Origin: Fasciola hepatica
Taxonomy: Eukaryota; Platyhelminthes; Trematoda; Plagiorchiida; Fasciolidae
DNA: 64,000 bases
Direction: 5' to 3'
NCBI GenBank assembly: GCA_948099385.1
Contig: CANUEZ040000028.1
Location: forward strand, 1,240,001-1,304,000
This document shows, in pieces, positions 23,101 to 35,767 of this stretch. A model generated the notes under the pieces. It was not told the DNA's origin. It did not search any database and saw only the letters and a list, made by a program, of their open reading frames with translations. Each line of letters starts with the position of its first letter. Position 1 is the first letter of the stretch. Made by a program: the position numbers and the translations under genes.

Positions 23101-24184
23101 ACCTTCGCCCGGCAAATAAGAGTTTTACAGGCAGGCCCGAATTCAGTGGTTGTGGCTAGGGTGATAGGATTACGCATAGATGGGACAAAAACACAAATGG
23201 CTCAACTGAGAAAACAGGAAAGATCAAAACATACTTCTGTTCTCCTCAAAAAGTACGGAAAATGTAATGAGAGTAACTCTGGTGGATAGATTGTGTAGTG
23301 ATAGAAAACTAGAGGTGGGTCACGGTAAGAACATTGAGATGGAATAATGAGGGTCGGTTGGCGAAAATAGTAGAATAATTTTGTCGGCAGACTTTTCCAG
23401 CGGACCGAAATATTTGTGTTCAAAATGAACACAATGTGAGAGGAAGCGAGAGCAAAGATGAAACTGGTTGTGAAAGTCAGGGGAGCAACATCTGTGAGGT
23501 GTGTTTCAAAAGGAGTGTACTGTAATGTATCAACAATGAACAGATACTGATGAATAAAATGAGCCAGAATGGCCGAGTAGAACAGGTAAAGGTAGGTTTA
23601 CTGGTTCCCACTTCGATAAGCGAGCCATGAGATGGGTGCGCTGACGGAGACAAGCGCCCAAGAATGGCAACCGATGAGGCGATCAGAATAAAAGTGCGGA
23701 TACCGGGGAAAACTGATAAAGACTGGTAAGGGAAGATCAACTGGTCAATATTTTTATAGGTGGTTATTGTGATGAAGGCCTGAGGAGATAAGGGGAGAGG
23801 CGGAACACGTGTACCTGGAGTGCTCAGACGTGCGAAAGACGTGCCCCACAAGACTGGAATAACGGGAATGCACCATACTGACTAGCGGTCGAACAGGAGC
23901 GAGCAGATAACCGCGGTAGAAGTCAGTAGGTAATAGAAAACGTGTTTCCCCGAGGCTGACATAGAAAAGAGAGCTGGAGTTTGAAGTCGTCGATAAGAGT
24001 TCCATCGGATGAGGGAATGGCAGAGTCTACTTGTTCGGGCTTTGGAAATCGCCAAGCTTGAGGTTATACTAGTTAATGGTAAGGTGGAAGATCTAAATAA
24101 AAGCCAATGAGGAGATTTCCGAGGGATAATAAAGGCTGATAAATAAGGGTGCAATCGTCACGTTTCACGAAAGCAGACCGATAA

Positions 24185-27100
24185 CGGCAGATAATAGCTA
24201 TGTAGCGGATACTTTGTAATGTGCATAGGAAAAATTATTTCTTCAGGAATAGGAGAACTGAGTGAGCATGGCGACAAGGCTGTCGCTTAGAAAACTCGAT
24301 CGCGGTAGACGTGGCCGATAATTGCCGCCGTATATGGACAGGTGACAGAAGCGACGAGTTCTGATATTGTAAATCAATGTGCTTACTGAATGAACTGGCA
24401 GAGAGTAAGGCTTGGAAGATCCAAACAGAGACCCATGAGGAACGCCCTTAGGGATAGTAGCGGTGGACAAAAGAGAACGAAATCGTTGCGCGCCATGGGA
24501 AAAGACCGGCGGTGGAGTATGGGGGCCAGGTAATAAATACGTGGTACACACTTAGGAAGATTGCTATGCAGGTCGTAAAAGCGTTGGCCGCAGCAAAATT
24601 GAGCGCGGAGAATTTAGTTTGAAGTAAATAAGATAGCGGAGAGGGTGTGCATGCAAAAGCATGACGATAAAAATTTGGGGTTGGCAATCCAAAACCGGTG
24701 CTGGAACTGACGTTGCGCTGGCCATCCAGCCCGAAATCGCCTCGTGAAGTCAATCACGGGGATGCTATCCGCCAGCTTAACCGCACAAGCTTGTTGTTGC
24801 AAAGGTCTTGCAAGCCCAGAGTCGAACCGACTGATCTGACCGTAGCTCGCGCCCTCGGGATTACCTTAAGTGATCCCCGCCTATTTGAAAATTCGGAAAG
24901 GAGCTTGGATGCCGAGGTCATGTAGCGTGATACCAGGTGGAGGATCTTGAGGGATTGTGGAGGCGAGGTCTTTGAGATCAACCGTTGAGCAACAGGCGGA
25001 TGTCTAACCTCAAGAAAGAGGCTTGGGCCAGGATGAAAACTGTTGGTCTTTATGGCAGCACACCTGGAAGACAAAAGGCAACGAACATTCAGTCTGATAG
25101 TGCCACCGGGTTTAGGTTAGGGAGACTTCAAAACCAGTGACAGGAGAAAAGTCGGTTGCTATTTCCACATGAAGAGCTACTTGCCCTACAGGAATAGCGG
25201 TTACGAATAACTGAATACTTTGTGAGGGCAAGAGGAAAAGTGGAACGGTGACAGTTTTAAAATAGCAACACTAAAAGAAGGCAGATTGTGGGAGAGGGTG
25301 AGGCTGCAAGGGACAAGGAGATTATTTGAGCCGAAATGATGTGTCACTCTTCAGAAAGACGAAGCGGACAGAGGGTGGCTGGAAAGGAGTGCACACGAAG
25401 CAAATTTTAGAGTCTGGAAGCGGCCGTGTACCGAAGGGGGTTTAGGAATGGGTCGACATACTTGGAATTCGGGGCCCTTCTCATATGCTTGAACTTCTGA
25501 TACGTACAGAATTAGACAGTTGGGGTGCTCCGGTAACGATGAGTTAAGGAGTGAGTGCAGATATGAACAGGGAATTCGTTGGAGATTTTTGAAAGCTGAG
25601 TGGAGTAGACAAAGGGAAGTCAGCATTGCCGCAAACAGGGCTCAGCTGAGGCGGTGGGGCTCGTCAGAGGCCTGCGCCGCAGATGCTACGAGCTTTTGGA
25701 GGAGAAGCCTGATGTTTGTGAGAGAAACTGCCAGCCATGTAGGTCGTTATTTAGGGCAAAGATGCTCAGTTTCCAGAGGAAGAGCCAGAGAAAACAAAGT
25801 TCGGATGCTGACAACATTCTTTTCACTCTAGAGGCTTAGACCATGTAAACAATTGTTTCGTGAAAGCCCTTTAAAAGTTTTCTAAGTTAACTTAGTCATT
25901 TTCCGACATGATGGGTAAAATTATCGGGCAAAACTCCACAAAGGATCGAAGGTGGAATTGTGCATTTAAACGATGCTGTTTCTGAGCCGATAAGTACAGA
26001 AAAGAAGGCCTACTAGTTTTTACCCGTCCTCTCGGATAGGGGAATACTTAAAATGATTTGGCGAAGAAGGGCAGTTTAGACCAATGTCTCCTTTAGTGGG
26101 TCAACAGGTAATTGGGGGCCCGCTGACATTAAAGAACCCAGGGGACACTGAATTTCGTAGCTCGGTGCTCCGCACCTATCGGTGGGAAAATTCATCAGCC
26201 GGGGGCTTCATCGACAGTCGGGTGCGGATAGATTAGCAGAGACTTCACAGACAGTGGAGCTGATATCCTTAGGTTTCAGGGACTGGACTATTTTTATATC
26301 ATCAGCAAGGAAATGGGGTGCAATGAAGTGCTAGTGCATCCACGATATAAGTTTGAATTAGAAGAGGACTACATATGCTTCCCCTTACAGAACCATGGTG
26401 ACTGGTCTCGAATTAGAAGTGTGGCCACTGAAAAGAACCGCACGCGAAATTTAAAGCAGCCAGGAATGTAACCAGGTAGCAGTGGGTCCGCTGAGTCAAG
26501 TCATAGCTGCTTCAAGATGTGGCGGGTGTATGGAAATTAATAAAGAGCTCTTGGTACATCGAGGTAGGAAATTACTAATGCCATCCTGTCTTCGGCAGCC
26601 TGAGCATGGGGGTTGAAGTGGTCAGATTGGTATGTGGTTCACCATGGGGATTTAAGAAACTCGTGCCGTTTATTGATAACAAGGTTAGGGCTAAGAAGAT
26701 TGCTAACCGTGCCGTTTCGGCCAATAGTCTCTTTTACTGCCTCCCCAATTTCGTGGCCTACTTGCGCACGAACAGGCTTCGTCGTGTCGCAAATCCTACC
26801 GAAGTCTTTTCACGGAGCAGAGAACGCCTACTGAATAACGCCCGACGAACCTTTTTTGCTCCCAACTGGGCTATATCTATACTAATTGTCCAGAAATAGA
26901 AAAAAACGTACACTGATCCTCTTTAACAATGCCCTGTTTCGGATGAGCCGCAAAGAATAATCTTCCAAGATGGCCAAACAACTGCTTCGATTGAGGCTTT
27001 AACCAAAGGAAAACGATGAGGTGATCGACCTCTTGTTCAGCTGAGTGAGACCGGAGTCTTTACATGAGTAGAAAAATAAAACAAGAACAGAGACAGAGAG

Positions 27101-29680
27101 ATAGGTTGTAAATGTCACTTACGATGGATGTATTCGGGAACACTTGTCCAAAAGGGGTCACTTATTACTTCTCCTGAGCAGCCGTAAAGGTTTCCGTCAA
27201 TTTGGAAACAAAATGAACATACAAGATGGACCGGAAGTTGATAACTTCGTGAAGGGGACCTTATTGTGCTTTGTTTGGATGACTGCTCACTTCCAGTGAG
27301 TTGGCACCAAACTGGAGATGAGTGAAGATGTAAGCAAATTCTACGGTTGGGAACTTCTGGTCGGCCGCTGTTGGTTGCGGCTGGAGGTAGCCCGCCTGGT
27401 CCTGGACAAGCAGACTTTTCTTAGTGTGGTAAGAGCCTTGCGTTACTGTTTGTGTCAAATGCTTAGCCTGCTAAAAAGGGGCAACTGACAAGAAGAGGAT
27501 AAAGGGCTGTGGTGATGACAAGTAAAAAAGGAAAGGTTAAGGCCTCGGAGGTACCGTAAGGGGAATCGGCCGAAGACTTATCGGGCAATACAAAGCAATG
27601 AGCAGCAATTTGATATTCCAATTTCGGAGATTTATTTAGGGGTGAGAGTCGCAGTGCTTCATCTGGATAACTGATTGCCCTCGATTTTCCAGCACTAATC
27701 TGGGTTTACTTTGGTCCTGGGATGGTTCCAGAAAGAAACAGTCCTGTGAAGAGGGGAATGCCGTGTTTGGAGCTAGAGGTTTTGCATCTCAAGGTTCTTT
27801 AAATGTAAGAAATCTTCAAGGTCCCGTAATCAGAGTGGGTACTCAGTGGTGGACTGGCAGAGATGGTATGAATATTATCGATGGTGGGTGTGGACGTCTT
27901 CGGATGTTAGGGCGTTTTTGAAGTAAGAAATTGATTTACATTATGAATCAGGGAGCCATGTAAGTGAGATGAACGAGCTTCAAGGGCCGAGCGGTTCCCG
28001 CCGCTATCACGGAGGTAGTAAAGTGCGCAACGATCATGGATCATAGAGTTATTTCAAGATAGTTACTGCAGCGATAGGCTGTCTGTGGAAAAGCCCTGTG
28101 TTGAACGGAGAATGAGAAGAGAAGCCGAAGTGCGTTTGTCCCGGAAGAGAGTTGTACGGGGTGGACTGATGAATAAGTGGCAAATACGTAGGCGTATGCA
28201 GGATTGTCAGTGGAACTAAGGAGGTGGGTTGATTGGCAGGCTGCGCGGAACAGGGGGCAGGTAGTAGGATGGAAGTACAAGATGGGAGTTCTGGTTAGAG
28301 TGAATAACGTGGAATTTGGACTGGGGGTTTTGGACACTACACTGACAATACTGCGATCTGCGACGGTTGGAACTTTGGGTAACTTGGAGAGGGTGGCGCA
28401 TGATCAGGGACTTCGGCAAAAGCATTTAAGGTGCTGTCCAGGTCGCTTTGGAGGCATTTGTAACCCCGTTCTCAGGTAAAGCTACACATGTGGGAATATC
28501 CCGTTTATTCACGCAATTGGGTATGGGCACTAGTGGGGTCTGCTAGGGATAGAATAGCAGCTAGCATGAGTGGGCAAGCTTGAGGCTCCAGTCATCTGGA
28601 CTGGATGTGTAGGAGAATGTTTCGATTGTATGGTTGGGAAAGCGAGCTGATACTGGTGTCCAAGATTTATGTTAAGGATAAATTTTCAGGAGCTTCGGTG
28701 AGGAGCGAATGTGACTGGGGTTAGTAGGTGGCTGACCCCATGCCGACCTGAGCGGGATTCCATAGAAGTTTTCAAATAAGCACTGCCATGTGGAACATTG
28801 GTGAGTGTACCGAGTGGGTAGTCAGCAGAGTCATTAGGACGAGAGCAACGACCAGTAAAGCGCTACAAAGGCTAGGTTGACGGGTGAGCACTCCTACAAC
28901 AGATGCTGGGAGTTAAGCGGGTATTGATTTTTAATTATGGAGCTAAAATTGCAGAATGTGGAGTCGACGCTGAGGTACGGTGCCGTTTAAGGCATGTGCT
29001 TGGAGGGCTTAATAAGCTGGGAGCAGGAGATACCATTGGAAATGTTATTGGGCTTTTTTGCGAGGAATGAGGAGAGAACGGGTGGGTGTAGGGTTAGCTG
29101 AGTTCAGGTCGGTGGTTTGCTGATGCACAGCAAGAAGCGCTGTGCCCACTGGGGGTGTGATGCCAGCTAGGCAACAAATGGACTTCGCATCAAGGCTGAA
29201 GGGCCGGCGTATGTGAATAAAGCAGTGTTGCTTTTTTTGCTCGGCGGAGGTTTTATCGGAAAATGTCTCTATATCTTTGTAAGTCAGACTGGTAGTCATC
29301 GTCAGTCTTCTGTTATCGAACGCCCTATTTGTTAAGTCGTCCATAGAATAAAATAGCAGGAGCAGGTGTGAAGCTGGGACCCTTTGTGGGGTCTGATATA
29401 GTGGCATCTACGTAAGGCCGTATAGCATGGTTTGTGTTTTGACTAGCGTTAGTGACAGGCGGTCAGCGTCGTTATTAGCCACGGCATCATTTGAGTTGGG
29501 AATGCGGTGGTCGGTTTTGGTTTTGGTGGAGTCGAGAAGCTGTCCTGCTGGAACTAGTTTATGAGAAGATGTGGTTGGCCAAAGATCAGGGAAGGTGACA
29601 GGAGGGAAATCTCAAGAATGGTTTACTTCGATGGATTGAAGCCCATTTTGAATTTCTGTAATGTTTTCTTCTGGATCGTT
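24185..29680. other. Long purine-rich stretch without a recognisable gene
   Basis: The plus strand is visibly rich in A and G over several kilobases, continuing the character of the right arm's outer end. Frames such as 24754-25074 (minus), 25520-25831 (plus), 26606-26899 (plus), 28041-28337 (minus) and 29045-29407 (minus) have no family features. I see no retroelement domain. It may be several decayed copies of the AG-rich repeat or unrelated intergenic DNA. Confidence 0.5.
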
Positions 29681-29990
29681 CAATTTAAAATAATATAAGT
29701 TCATTTCGGGGAGAGCCCGAGGCACGCTTGAAGGCAAGGTCAAGTGGTACGTGTAAGGTCAAAGTGGCTTTCATTAGGGAAATGAATAAATGTAGGAAAC
29801 CAGAATACAATGAAAGATTGAGTGCACTAAACGAAAATGATAGTGGTCACCGGCGAAACTGAGAGCCCGGGCCAGATAGTGAATTCTGCTGGAGTGAACA
29901 GAAGGCGGCTGAAATGTTGCGTTTTGAAACGTGAATGAACATAATTAGATGAAATCTGTAGGGAATCAAACAGAAGCAAAGATTTTTCCA
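29681..29990 (+). repeat. Possible copy of the AG-rich dispersed repeat
   Basis: Head AATAATATAAGTTCATTTCG then GGAGAGCCCGAGGCACGC resembles the conserved head near 63690 and the reverse complement of 49020-49070. Downstream AAGGTCAAGTGG resembles AAGGTCAAATGG at 63940. The copy is decayed and its end is not visible. Confidence 0.4.
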
Positions 29991-31640
29991 TAAATGATGA
30001 CTATTGCCCATGTCAGCGAGGGCCACGGAGCAGAAACTGGTTCTCGAGTGGCGTTAGAAGGGTTTGGGTCTCCTAAATATAGCAGTTTGGCTGTTCCAAG
30101 CGCTAGCAAGAGACCGAGGTGGCGCGACGATGCTAGGAGTATGGCAGTGGCACAAGCTGGAAGGGGTAGGCTGCCAACAGATTTATAGTCACCCGACACT
30201 TTCAAGTGTTTGCGGAAGACTCTATTTGTTAGAGCCCAATCTTTTATGGTCCACAGAGGAATCGCCTCCTCAGAACCCGCTTATACTCCAAAGCGATCCT
30301 TTTTGTGAATCAGGAGTTTGAGCGGGAGTACACAGGAGACCCACAGAATTAGTTCGCTGACGGTTGTGCGGGTTAGATGTATCACAACTACCTGTCCTAT
30401 GCACACTGCTAACAAAACCACACGAAGCATCTGCTTTGCTCTGGTCATCCGCCAAAACTCTGGGGTTATGGGTCGCGAGAGTTCCTACTGCATCCCTCAG
30501 TAATCTTTCAGACAGCACCTAGCCATAGTGCTTTTTTGGGCACCTCTTGACACACGGGGCAAATTTCGTTTCATAGCTCATTTAGGCACATTGTGGTAGG
30601 TTCTCTATCTCACTTCAGCCGTTTCCCTACATGAATCTCCCCAATACTTGTTACCTCGATCCGAGTCACATTCAGCATCAACCTCGTATCTGGTATCCCC
30701 TCGTTACCAGAAATGCCATTATCCGACAAGGCAAACACTTTTTCTAAAGTTTTTTCTTCCTCGGGAAAGGCTAACACCGCCATCAATTTTCACTGGGCTT
30801 CACGGGCCGTTCTTTTTATGCTCATTTATCTCTTTCTCATGCAGTTACTGTTTTCCCTAATGCTATCACTTTAGTGGTTGATCTTCAGCCGGGGACCCCA
30901 AGCCCAATTAACCTCAAGTTTCTCCGTTCCACTGCATCGTCTCTGCGCATACACAATCTCACTGTGTCCTACAGCTGTGTGTGGCCATAGTAACTTTCAA
31001 ACAATTCGTTACATGCCAGCTACACAATCTTTTCCATTGGTCTTGCCCACCGAAAGCTTTCGTGAGCCGTTCACTCAATTCCGGACTACTAGGTTCCCCT
31101 GGCTACATGAAGCTACCACTGAAAAACCGTCAATATTTACCCGAGCCGGTTCCAACAATGCTAGGTGCTTTCAGAAACACCGCTTTGGACTGTGAACATT
31201 GGGCACGTAGGACGTCCGCAACGATGGGCGAACGCTACTGGACTGATGGATAGCAACTCTCGTCTCCAAAAACGGTCTTCAGGTTCAGTTTTCCAGCCCA
31301 CGGTCAGCTGCACTCGCAACAGCCGGTTCCAGAAGATAAGCACGCCCCATCGCTGCTCATATCGCTGCAGTGATTCCTTTTTTGATCTGTTTCCCGTAAT
31401 ATTCAACCATATTTTGTCGGGCTCGATTTCAAGATTTCCCTATTAACCTAACACATTTTTGGACTATTATTCTTTATTTGTCCTTTATTTCATAATACCT
31501 CATCAATGACCGTTGCTTATACAGTTTCCAACCCATTTTCTCCGTGTATATTGATCGCATATTCAAACGAACATCTACATTCAAATCAACCTTTTTCCTT
31601 CTTTCCCGAGGTTGCTTGGCGCCCACTCACCGAATGCATC
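29991..31640. other. No gene recognised
   Basis: Short frames in all phases (30064-30321, 30648-30860, 30878-31195, 31165-31446) lack known motifs. From about 30600 to 31620 the plus strand is pyrimidine-rich, like 4560-6040 and 58000-59550. Confidence 0.45.
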
Positions 31641-31647
31641 CCGAAGC

Positions 31648-31936
31648 AATGAATCACACAGTTCCACCCGAATGTAGAAGACCCTTATGGAATATTCCAC
31701 GTACATGCCTACTCTTTAACAACCTAACTTCTTCACTGAATATGGGACATTTATCAGCACACGTCATTCAGCTAGTTTTAAGCACGCCTGCTTATACCGC
31801 ACCTCATTCCTGACTGTGAATCCGTCTGACCTGACCTCGGAATCATTTCGTTGTGATCGCTCTATATACTGAACATAGTTGAACTCCGGTTCTCGCTTGT
31901 TGATCGTTTGGGCCGCCTGATTTAGATTTGTATATA
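31648..31936 (+). repeat. 285-bp dispersed direct repeat, copy 1
   Basis: About 95 percent identical to 63391-63674 in the same orientation. Shared landmarks: CCCTTATGGAATATTCC, CAGCACACGTCATTCAGCTA, CTGACTGTGAATCCGTCTGA and GGGCCGCCTGATTTAGATTT, ending TGTATATA. Both copies lie close to BEL-type LTR sequence but on opposite sides of it, so I do not think it is part of that LTR. Class unknown; no coding. Confidence 0.8.
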
Positions 31937-32139
31937 TCTCACTTAGTTATGCTTTGCAAACCTAGTACCATGGAATATTAGGTTCGATATTGTTTTGCTC
32001 CGGGACCGGTCCTCTGGCTACGTGTTAGTCTAGGACGCAATGAATACTCACTGTACTCACAGAATATTAAGGAATGTGCCGAAAGAAGTAGCAAAAGGTA
32101 CAGAACCTGGGCAGAAAATAACACGAAAAGTCTTTGGAG

Positions 32140-32500
32140 CGGGTGAAACTGGCTATGAATGATACTTGGCTAAGATTGCACGAATCCCGAAACCAAAATA
32201 TTAGTGATCCGTAACTTTCTCGATATTGAATCACTGAATGAACAACATCACAAACTATGTGCAAACCTCAAATGTGCAATCACACAAACTCTGAAACGAG
32301 AACCACCTTCACGGTGTGCAACGGACAGTCGAGTGAGTCACGCAGGGTCAAGATAAAACGTGACAAAGTAGCGCGTTGGGCGCAATTGGACAAAGGTTAG
32401 TCAACAGAAATGGTAAATGTAGGAAACACGCGAACAATATACGTAAGAAAGTGATTTCACGAAATCAGGATATCATGGTGTCCCTGAAGTGTTTTCCACA
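32140..32500 (-). repeat. LTR-like end (3') of an old BEL/Pao element
   Basis: Bases about 32163-32446 are some 97 percent identical to 49350-49612, and share the layout of the LTRs at 34744 and 41003: CGAATCCCGAAACCAAAATA, CTGAATGAACAA, GTGAGTCACGCAGGGTC and TGACAAAGTAGCG. Orientation matches an element coded on the minus strand. The TG-end is poorly conserved. On the other side likeness to the 34744 LTR continues past 32480 (GTTTTCCACAGACGATCGGT). Confidence 0.7.
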
Positions 32501-33232
32501 GACGATCGGTACACAGCCCGCTAAAATCCTCCTGATCCTAGCAGAGTCAAACGATTGGGATCAAAGTACTGATTGTCCCTACCCACCTAGGCCCCGCTGT
32601 TATTGCGTGAAGCTACTACTGAGGACATCCGGAATCTATTTTCATATATGCACCGCCGCACGTGACTGGGTGGCCAAGCCGATGAGCTGTTCCGCTGCAC
32701 TGTCCGCAAGAGGCACTGCTCGGCCGCAGGCACGAAGGGAGAAGATGTGTTGAGACTCCATGTCCATGCACATTTGACGAGGCAGTCAGGTATGTGTACT
32801 TGCTTGCACGTGCATGAAGAAGCCGCAATAGTGACCACATTTGGAAGCACCTCCATCGACGTCAATAGCGAGGGAAGAAAGCATGAGACAGTGCCGTGCC
32901 CCGTTGGAAGTGTGGGGCCAACCGCCTTGCACGCATGTGTGTGTAAGTACCAGTAGATTTGTATGTTTGTGTGCAAGGAAACCACAATAATCGCCACACA
33001 AGGGATCGTCCGCAACAATAAAACAGGATCCCGTGAGACAGCCTTGTGCTCTGATGGGAATGTGTGCGAACTTCATTTCTGCCGTATGTATGCCTGAGTG
33101 CGAGTGTATATATATATGCGTGAAAGCGAGAATCACGATTTGTGGAACAGTCTTCTGGATGGCACACAATAATTGGGCACTCGGGGCATTATACTGCTCT
33201 GTTGAAAATCGTCGAAAAAAGTTGTGATAGAC
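32501..33232 (-). other. 3' untranslated part of the old BEL/Pao element, no gene
   Basis: Between the LTR-like end and the pol C-terminus. Near 32570-32600 it parallels 35180-35215 (ACTGATT..CCC.CC and the CCTGGGCCCTGCTG-like block), the equivalent stretch of the younger element. The frames here (for example 32587-33018 minus) are not gene-like. Confidence 0.55.
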
Positions 33233-34743
33233 TCAACAGCGATTGTAAACCAAGGCGGATAATTTTGTGCACTTGGGTCGTGCGCTTGTACCCTGTAAAT
33301 GTGTACCATTATAAAATTGTATTAGTTTGTTTCCTTGGCTTGAAACTTGCAGGTGGGTGCTATTGGGCGAAGAATCCGTGGCGTCGATCGACCCGTCTTC
33401 ACCTTCCAGAAGGTTTCTAATGCGCACGTTGCGAGTCAATGTTCCCTTGGTGCTCCAAACCTTCACTGTTCTCGTCAGAGCTGGATGGCTTCAGGAACCT
33501 CAGGCGCTTTCAACGTCTACTTCGCCTGGTGGAATCCAACTTTCCCCAGTAAACCCGTTGGGCATCTAAACCAAGTTATGGCCATGTCAACGTCACAGAA
33601 CGATTGAAGGTAGCCGTCGGTGTGGGGATTTCTGCTGACACCATCCACCACTGACAGGTGAACCGAAGCTGCGTACATGTTTACGGTTTCTTGTAGGACT
33701 TGGTTCGCACAAAACGGTGATGATATTGCTCCGAAGTGTAAGCCATCTTCCTGTAGTCTATCACCGATTTGTTCGAATTGTTGTCGTTTTGCCGTAAGAA
33801 ACGCAATATATCCCTCTCTTCTACCGATATTTTTACCTGGAGAAACTTCTCTCTGATGTCGGTCGACAAAACCAAGCTGCCTACCGTGAACCGATACAAG
33901 GCATTAATTCACGGTGACTTCGGGTCTGGCCCTCGTAGTAACCCTGTACTTACCGACTTCCCTTGGGATTTGGATGAGCCACTGAGAACCACTTTTAAAG
34001 GTCCGGCTTCTTTGAGTGGAGAACCGGGTGATGAGACGAGTGCCATGTCCCCACTCGGTCGCTGCTAGCAGCAAACATTACAAACATTACACATTACGAC
34101 GTGACCAAGCACTTCATTCAGCATCGTTACCTCCGATTACTGTTTCCAGGTGCCCTCATCCTGACGAAAACACTCTTCCAAGAGCAGCAAACTTTGGGGG
34201 GCGTAAGTCCTGTTGTCAACCAGAGGTATGGCATGCAATCATCGCGGGAAGGGCAACATAGATTGGATTTTTAGGCCTCTGGTTCCTTGCTGCACTGTCT
34301 TTAGTGTGAAATGGTCCTCTTGCGAAAATGACAGCCGGTTCCTCCCTAGTGTCATGAAACTTTCTCTTTTGGGGAAGATGCAGCTGGTGCTCTGTGTGCT
34401 CCGTTTCTGTTGATAGGTAATCCGTGAAGCCAATTCCCTCAGCCGGGCCTTATGGTACCCTTTCTAGTATCTTACGCACGACTTATTGTGCTTGGCAGTC
34501 TCCTACTCTCTGGTCCAGCACCCCTTGTGCTTCTGGCACATCGAGACCGACGAGAACGTCTGCTTCCTCATCATCCTAATCTATGAAGGTTATATCCTGC
34601 AAATGGGGCCATCTAGACAGAACTACTTTCATCGGCCCTGGCGCCCGTATCGCAAGATCAGTCAATGTGAAGGCTTTCCCTGACTCAATTTGTTCAGTGG
34701 TGTTCAGGAGGATGAGTCGCAATCTCAACTAAACTGCAGTCGT
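33233..34743 (-). pseudogene. Old BEL/Pao pol relic with a large internal deletion
   Basis: Minus-strand reading from 34740: remnants of the protease-RT linker (34239-34433: ESFMTLGRNRLSFSQEDHFT, TVQQGTRGLK, like the younger element's HDIGDERPTLSQEDHSALQT), then RT (33681-33899: LSTDIREKFLQVKISVEERD). A thumb stretch follows near 33520-33600, parallel to SFDEVKSALARFRGLTRLLE. The reading then jumps, near 33470, straight to the end of the integrase (33233-33466: TVKVWSTKGTL, NVRIRNLLEGED), parallel to RTVKVKTANGVLIRGRRSIN. RNase H and most of integrase are gone. The gag half of the same element lies beyond the younger insertion at 41365-42480. Confidence 0.8.
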
Positions 34744-35105
34744 TGTAACACACGTTTGAGCAATGCGTAGCCAAATTTTCAACGGATCCCGAAATCAAAA
34801 GGCGATTATCCGTGATATTCTACGATACTAGATTATTGAATGAACAATGACACCAAAATGATACAAACCTCAGTAATGAGATCACAAGGACTGAACAACC
34901 GGGAAACCGAACTGCGGCGTGCGAGCAAGGAGCACGTGCGTCACGCAGGTCCAGAACAAGGATATGACAAAGTAGCGCTCTGGGCGCGAACAAACAACAA
35001 TTGGTACATAAAAATAAGCAGTTCGTAAAGCCACGTCAATAGCGTAAGCAAGCGAGTGATGTTAGGAAAAACACTGAATCGCAAAGGTTTTAGGGAGATT
35101 TTCCA
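34744..35105 (-). repeat. 3' LTR of the BEL/Pao element (362 bp)
   Basis: Matches 41003-41364 with six substitutions that I can see, five of them within the first 45 bases. Plus-strand text starts TGTAACACACG and ends GATTTTCCA. The shared sequence runs seven bases further (CGACCGG) on both sides, so the exact end could be 35112. Other, older LTRs of related type lie at 32.1, 49.3 and 63.0 kb. Confidence 0.85.
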
Positions 35106-35767
35106 CGACCGGTCGTTACACCGCCCACCAAAGTCCCCCGGAATCCTTGGAAGAGTCAAAGGTTTGGTATAAAGGTACTGATTCTTCCAGCCCGCCTGGG
35201 CCCTGCTGTCGGTGCGCGCGTCTAATTCTCGTCGTCAACGTTCTACTCATGGTCGCACTTAGTCCGTTGGCCACATAAACGCAAGGCTATTCTACATCTT
35301 CCATGAGAATAACTGACCGATGGCGGGCCTGAAGGGGGCACATAGATGCAGTCTCTGGAAAGGCCGTTCTGCCCTGGCTGTATTTGCTTGCTTGAGTGAG
35401 TGTGTTTATGATGTAATCGCCGCTACCTCCACATATGCAAAGGTCTTCAGCAACGTCAACAAAAGCAAACTGCGAACACCACCACAGGCTTGATAGGGGT
35501 TGCGTGACACAGCGTGCATCGGGTGTGTGTATATGTCTTGATGTATAATAGAGCCACAAGTATCACCACAAAAATGATGACTTTCTGCAACGTCAACGAA
35601 ATACTATGAGCACTGTAACGTGTTTGACGGGGACTGTGTGGTATAACGAGTACAATGTAGGTGAGTGTACTACGCGGTGTATGATGTTTCGATACGTCAT
35701 TGTGTCGGGATTGCTTCCATATATGGTGTTCCTTTACCCACCCCGATGACCAGTGCGAAACAGTCTA
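35106..35767 (-). other. 3' untranslated part of the BEL/Pao element
   Basis: Lies between the pol C-terminus and the 3' LTR. No protein. A polypurine tract would be expected next to the LTR on the minus strand, but none is obvious. Confidence 0.6.

Larger units (their letters stand above)
15128..24184 (-). repeat. Right arm of the giant inverted repeat (9,057 bp)
   Basis: Reverse complement of 4559-13615. Its inner edge (15128) cuts the RT reading of element A in mid-domain, so this edge is a breakpoint rather than an element end. Its outer edge (24184) passes without change of character into the purine-rich sequence to the right, so this side looks like the original continuation. The annotations for 4559-13615 apply here on the opposite strand at 28743 minus x. 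Confidence 0.95.

Noticed and set aside
26235..26290. FTDSGADI, resembling a retroviral-type aspartic protease active site
   Set aside because: Only eight residues fit; the following residues show none of the protease flap or ILG-type motif, and no RT or gag lies nearby.
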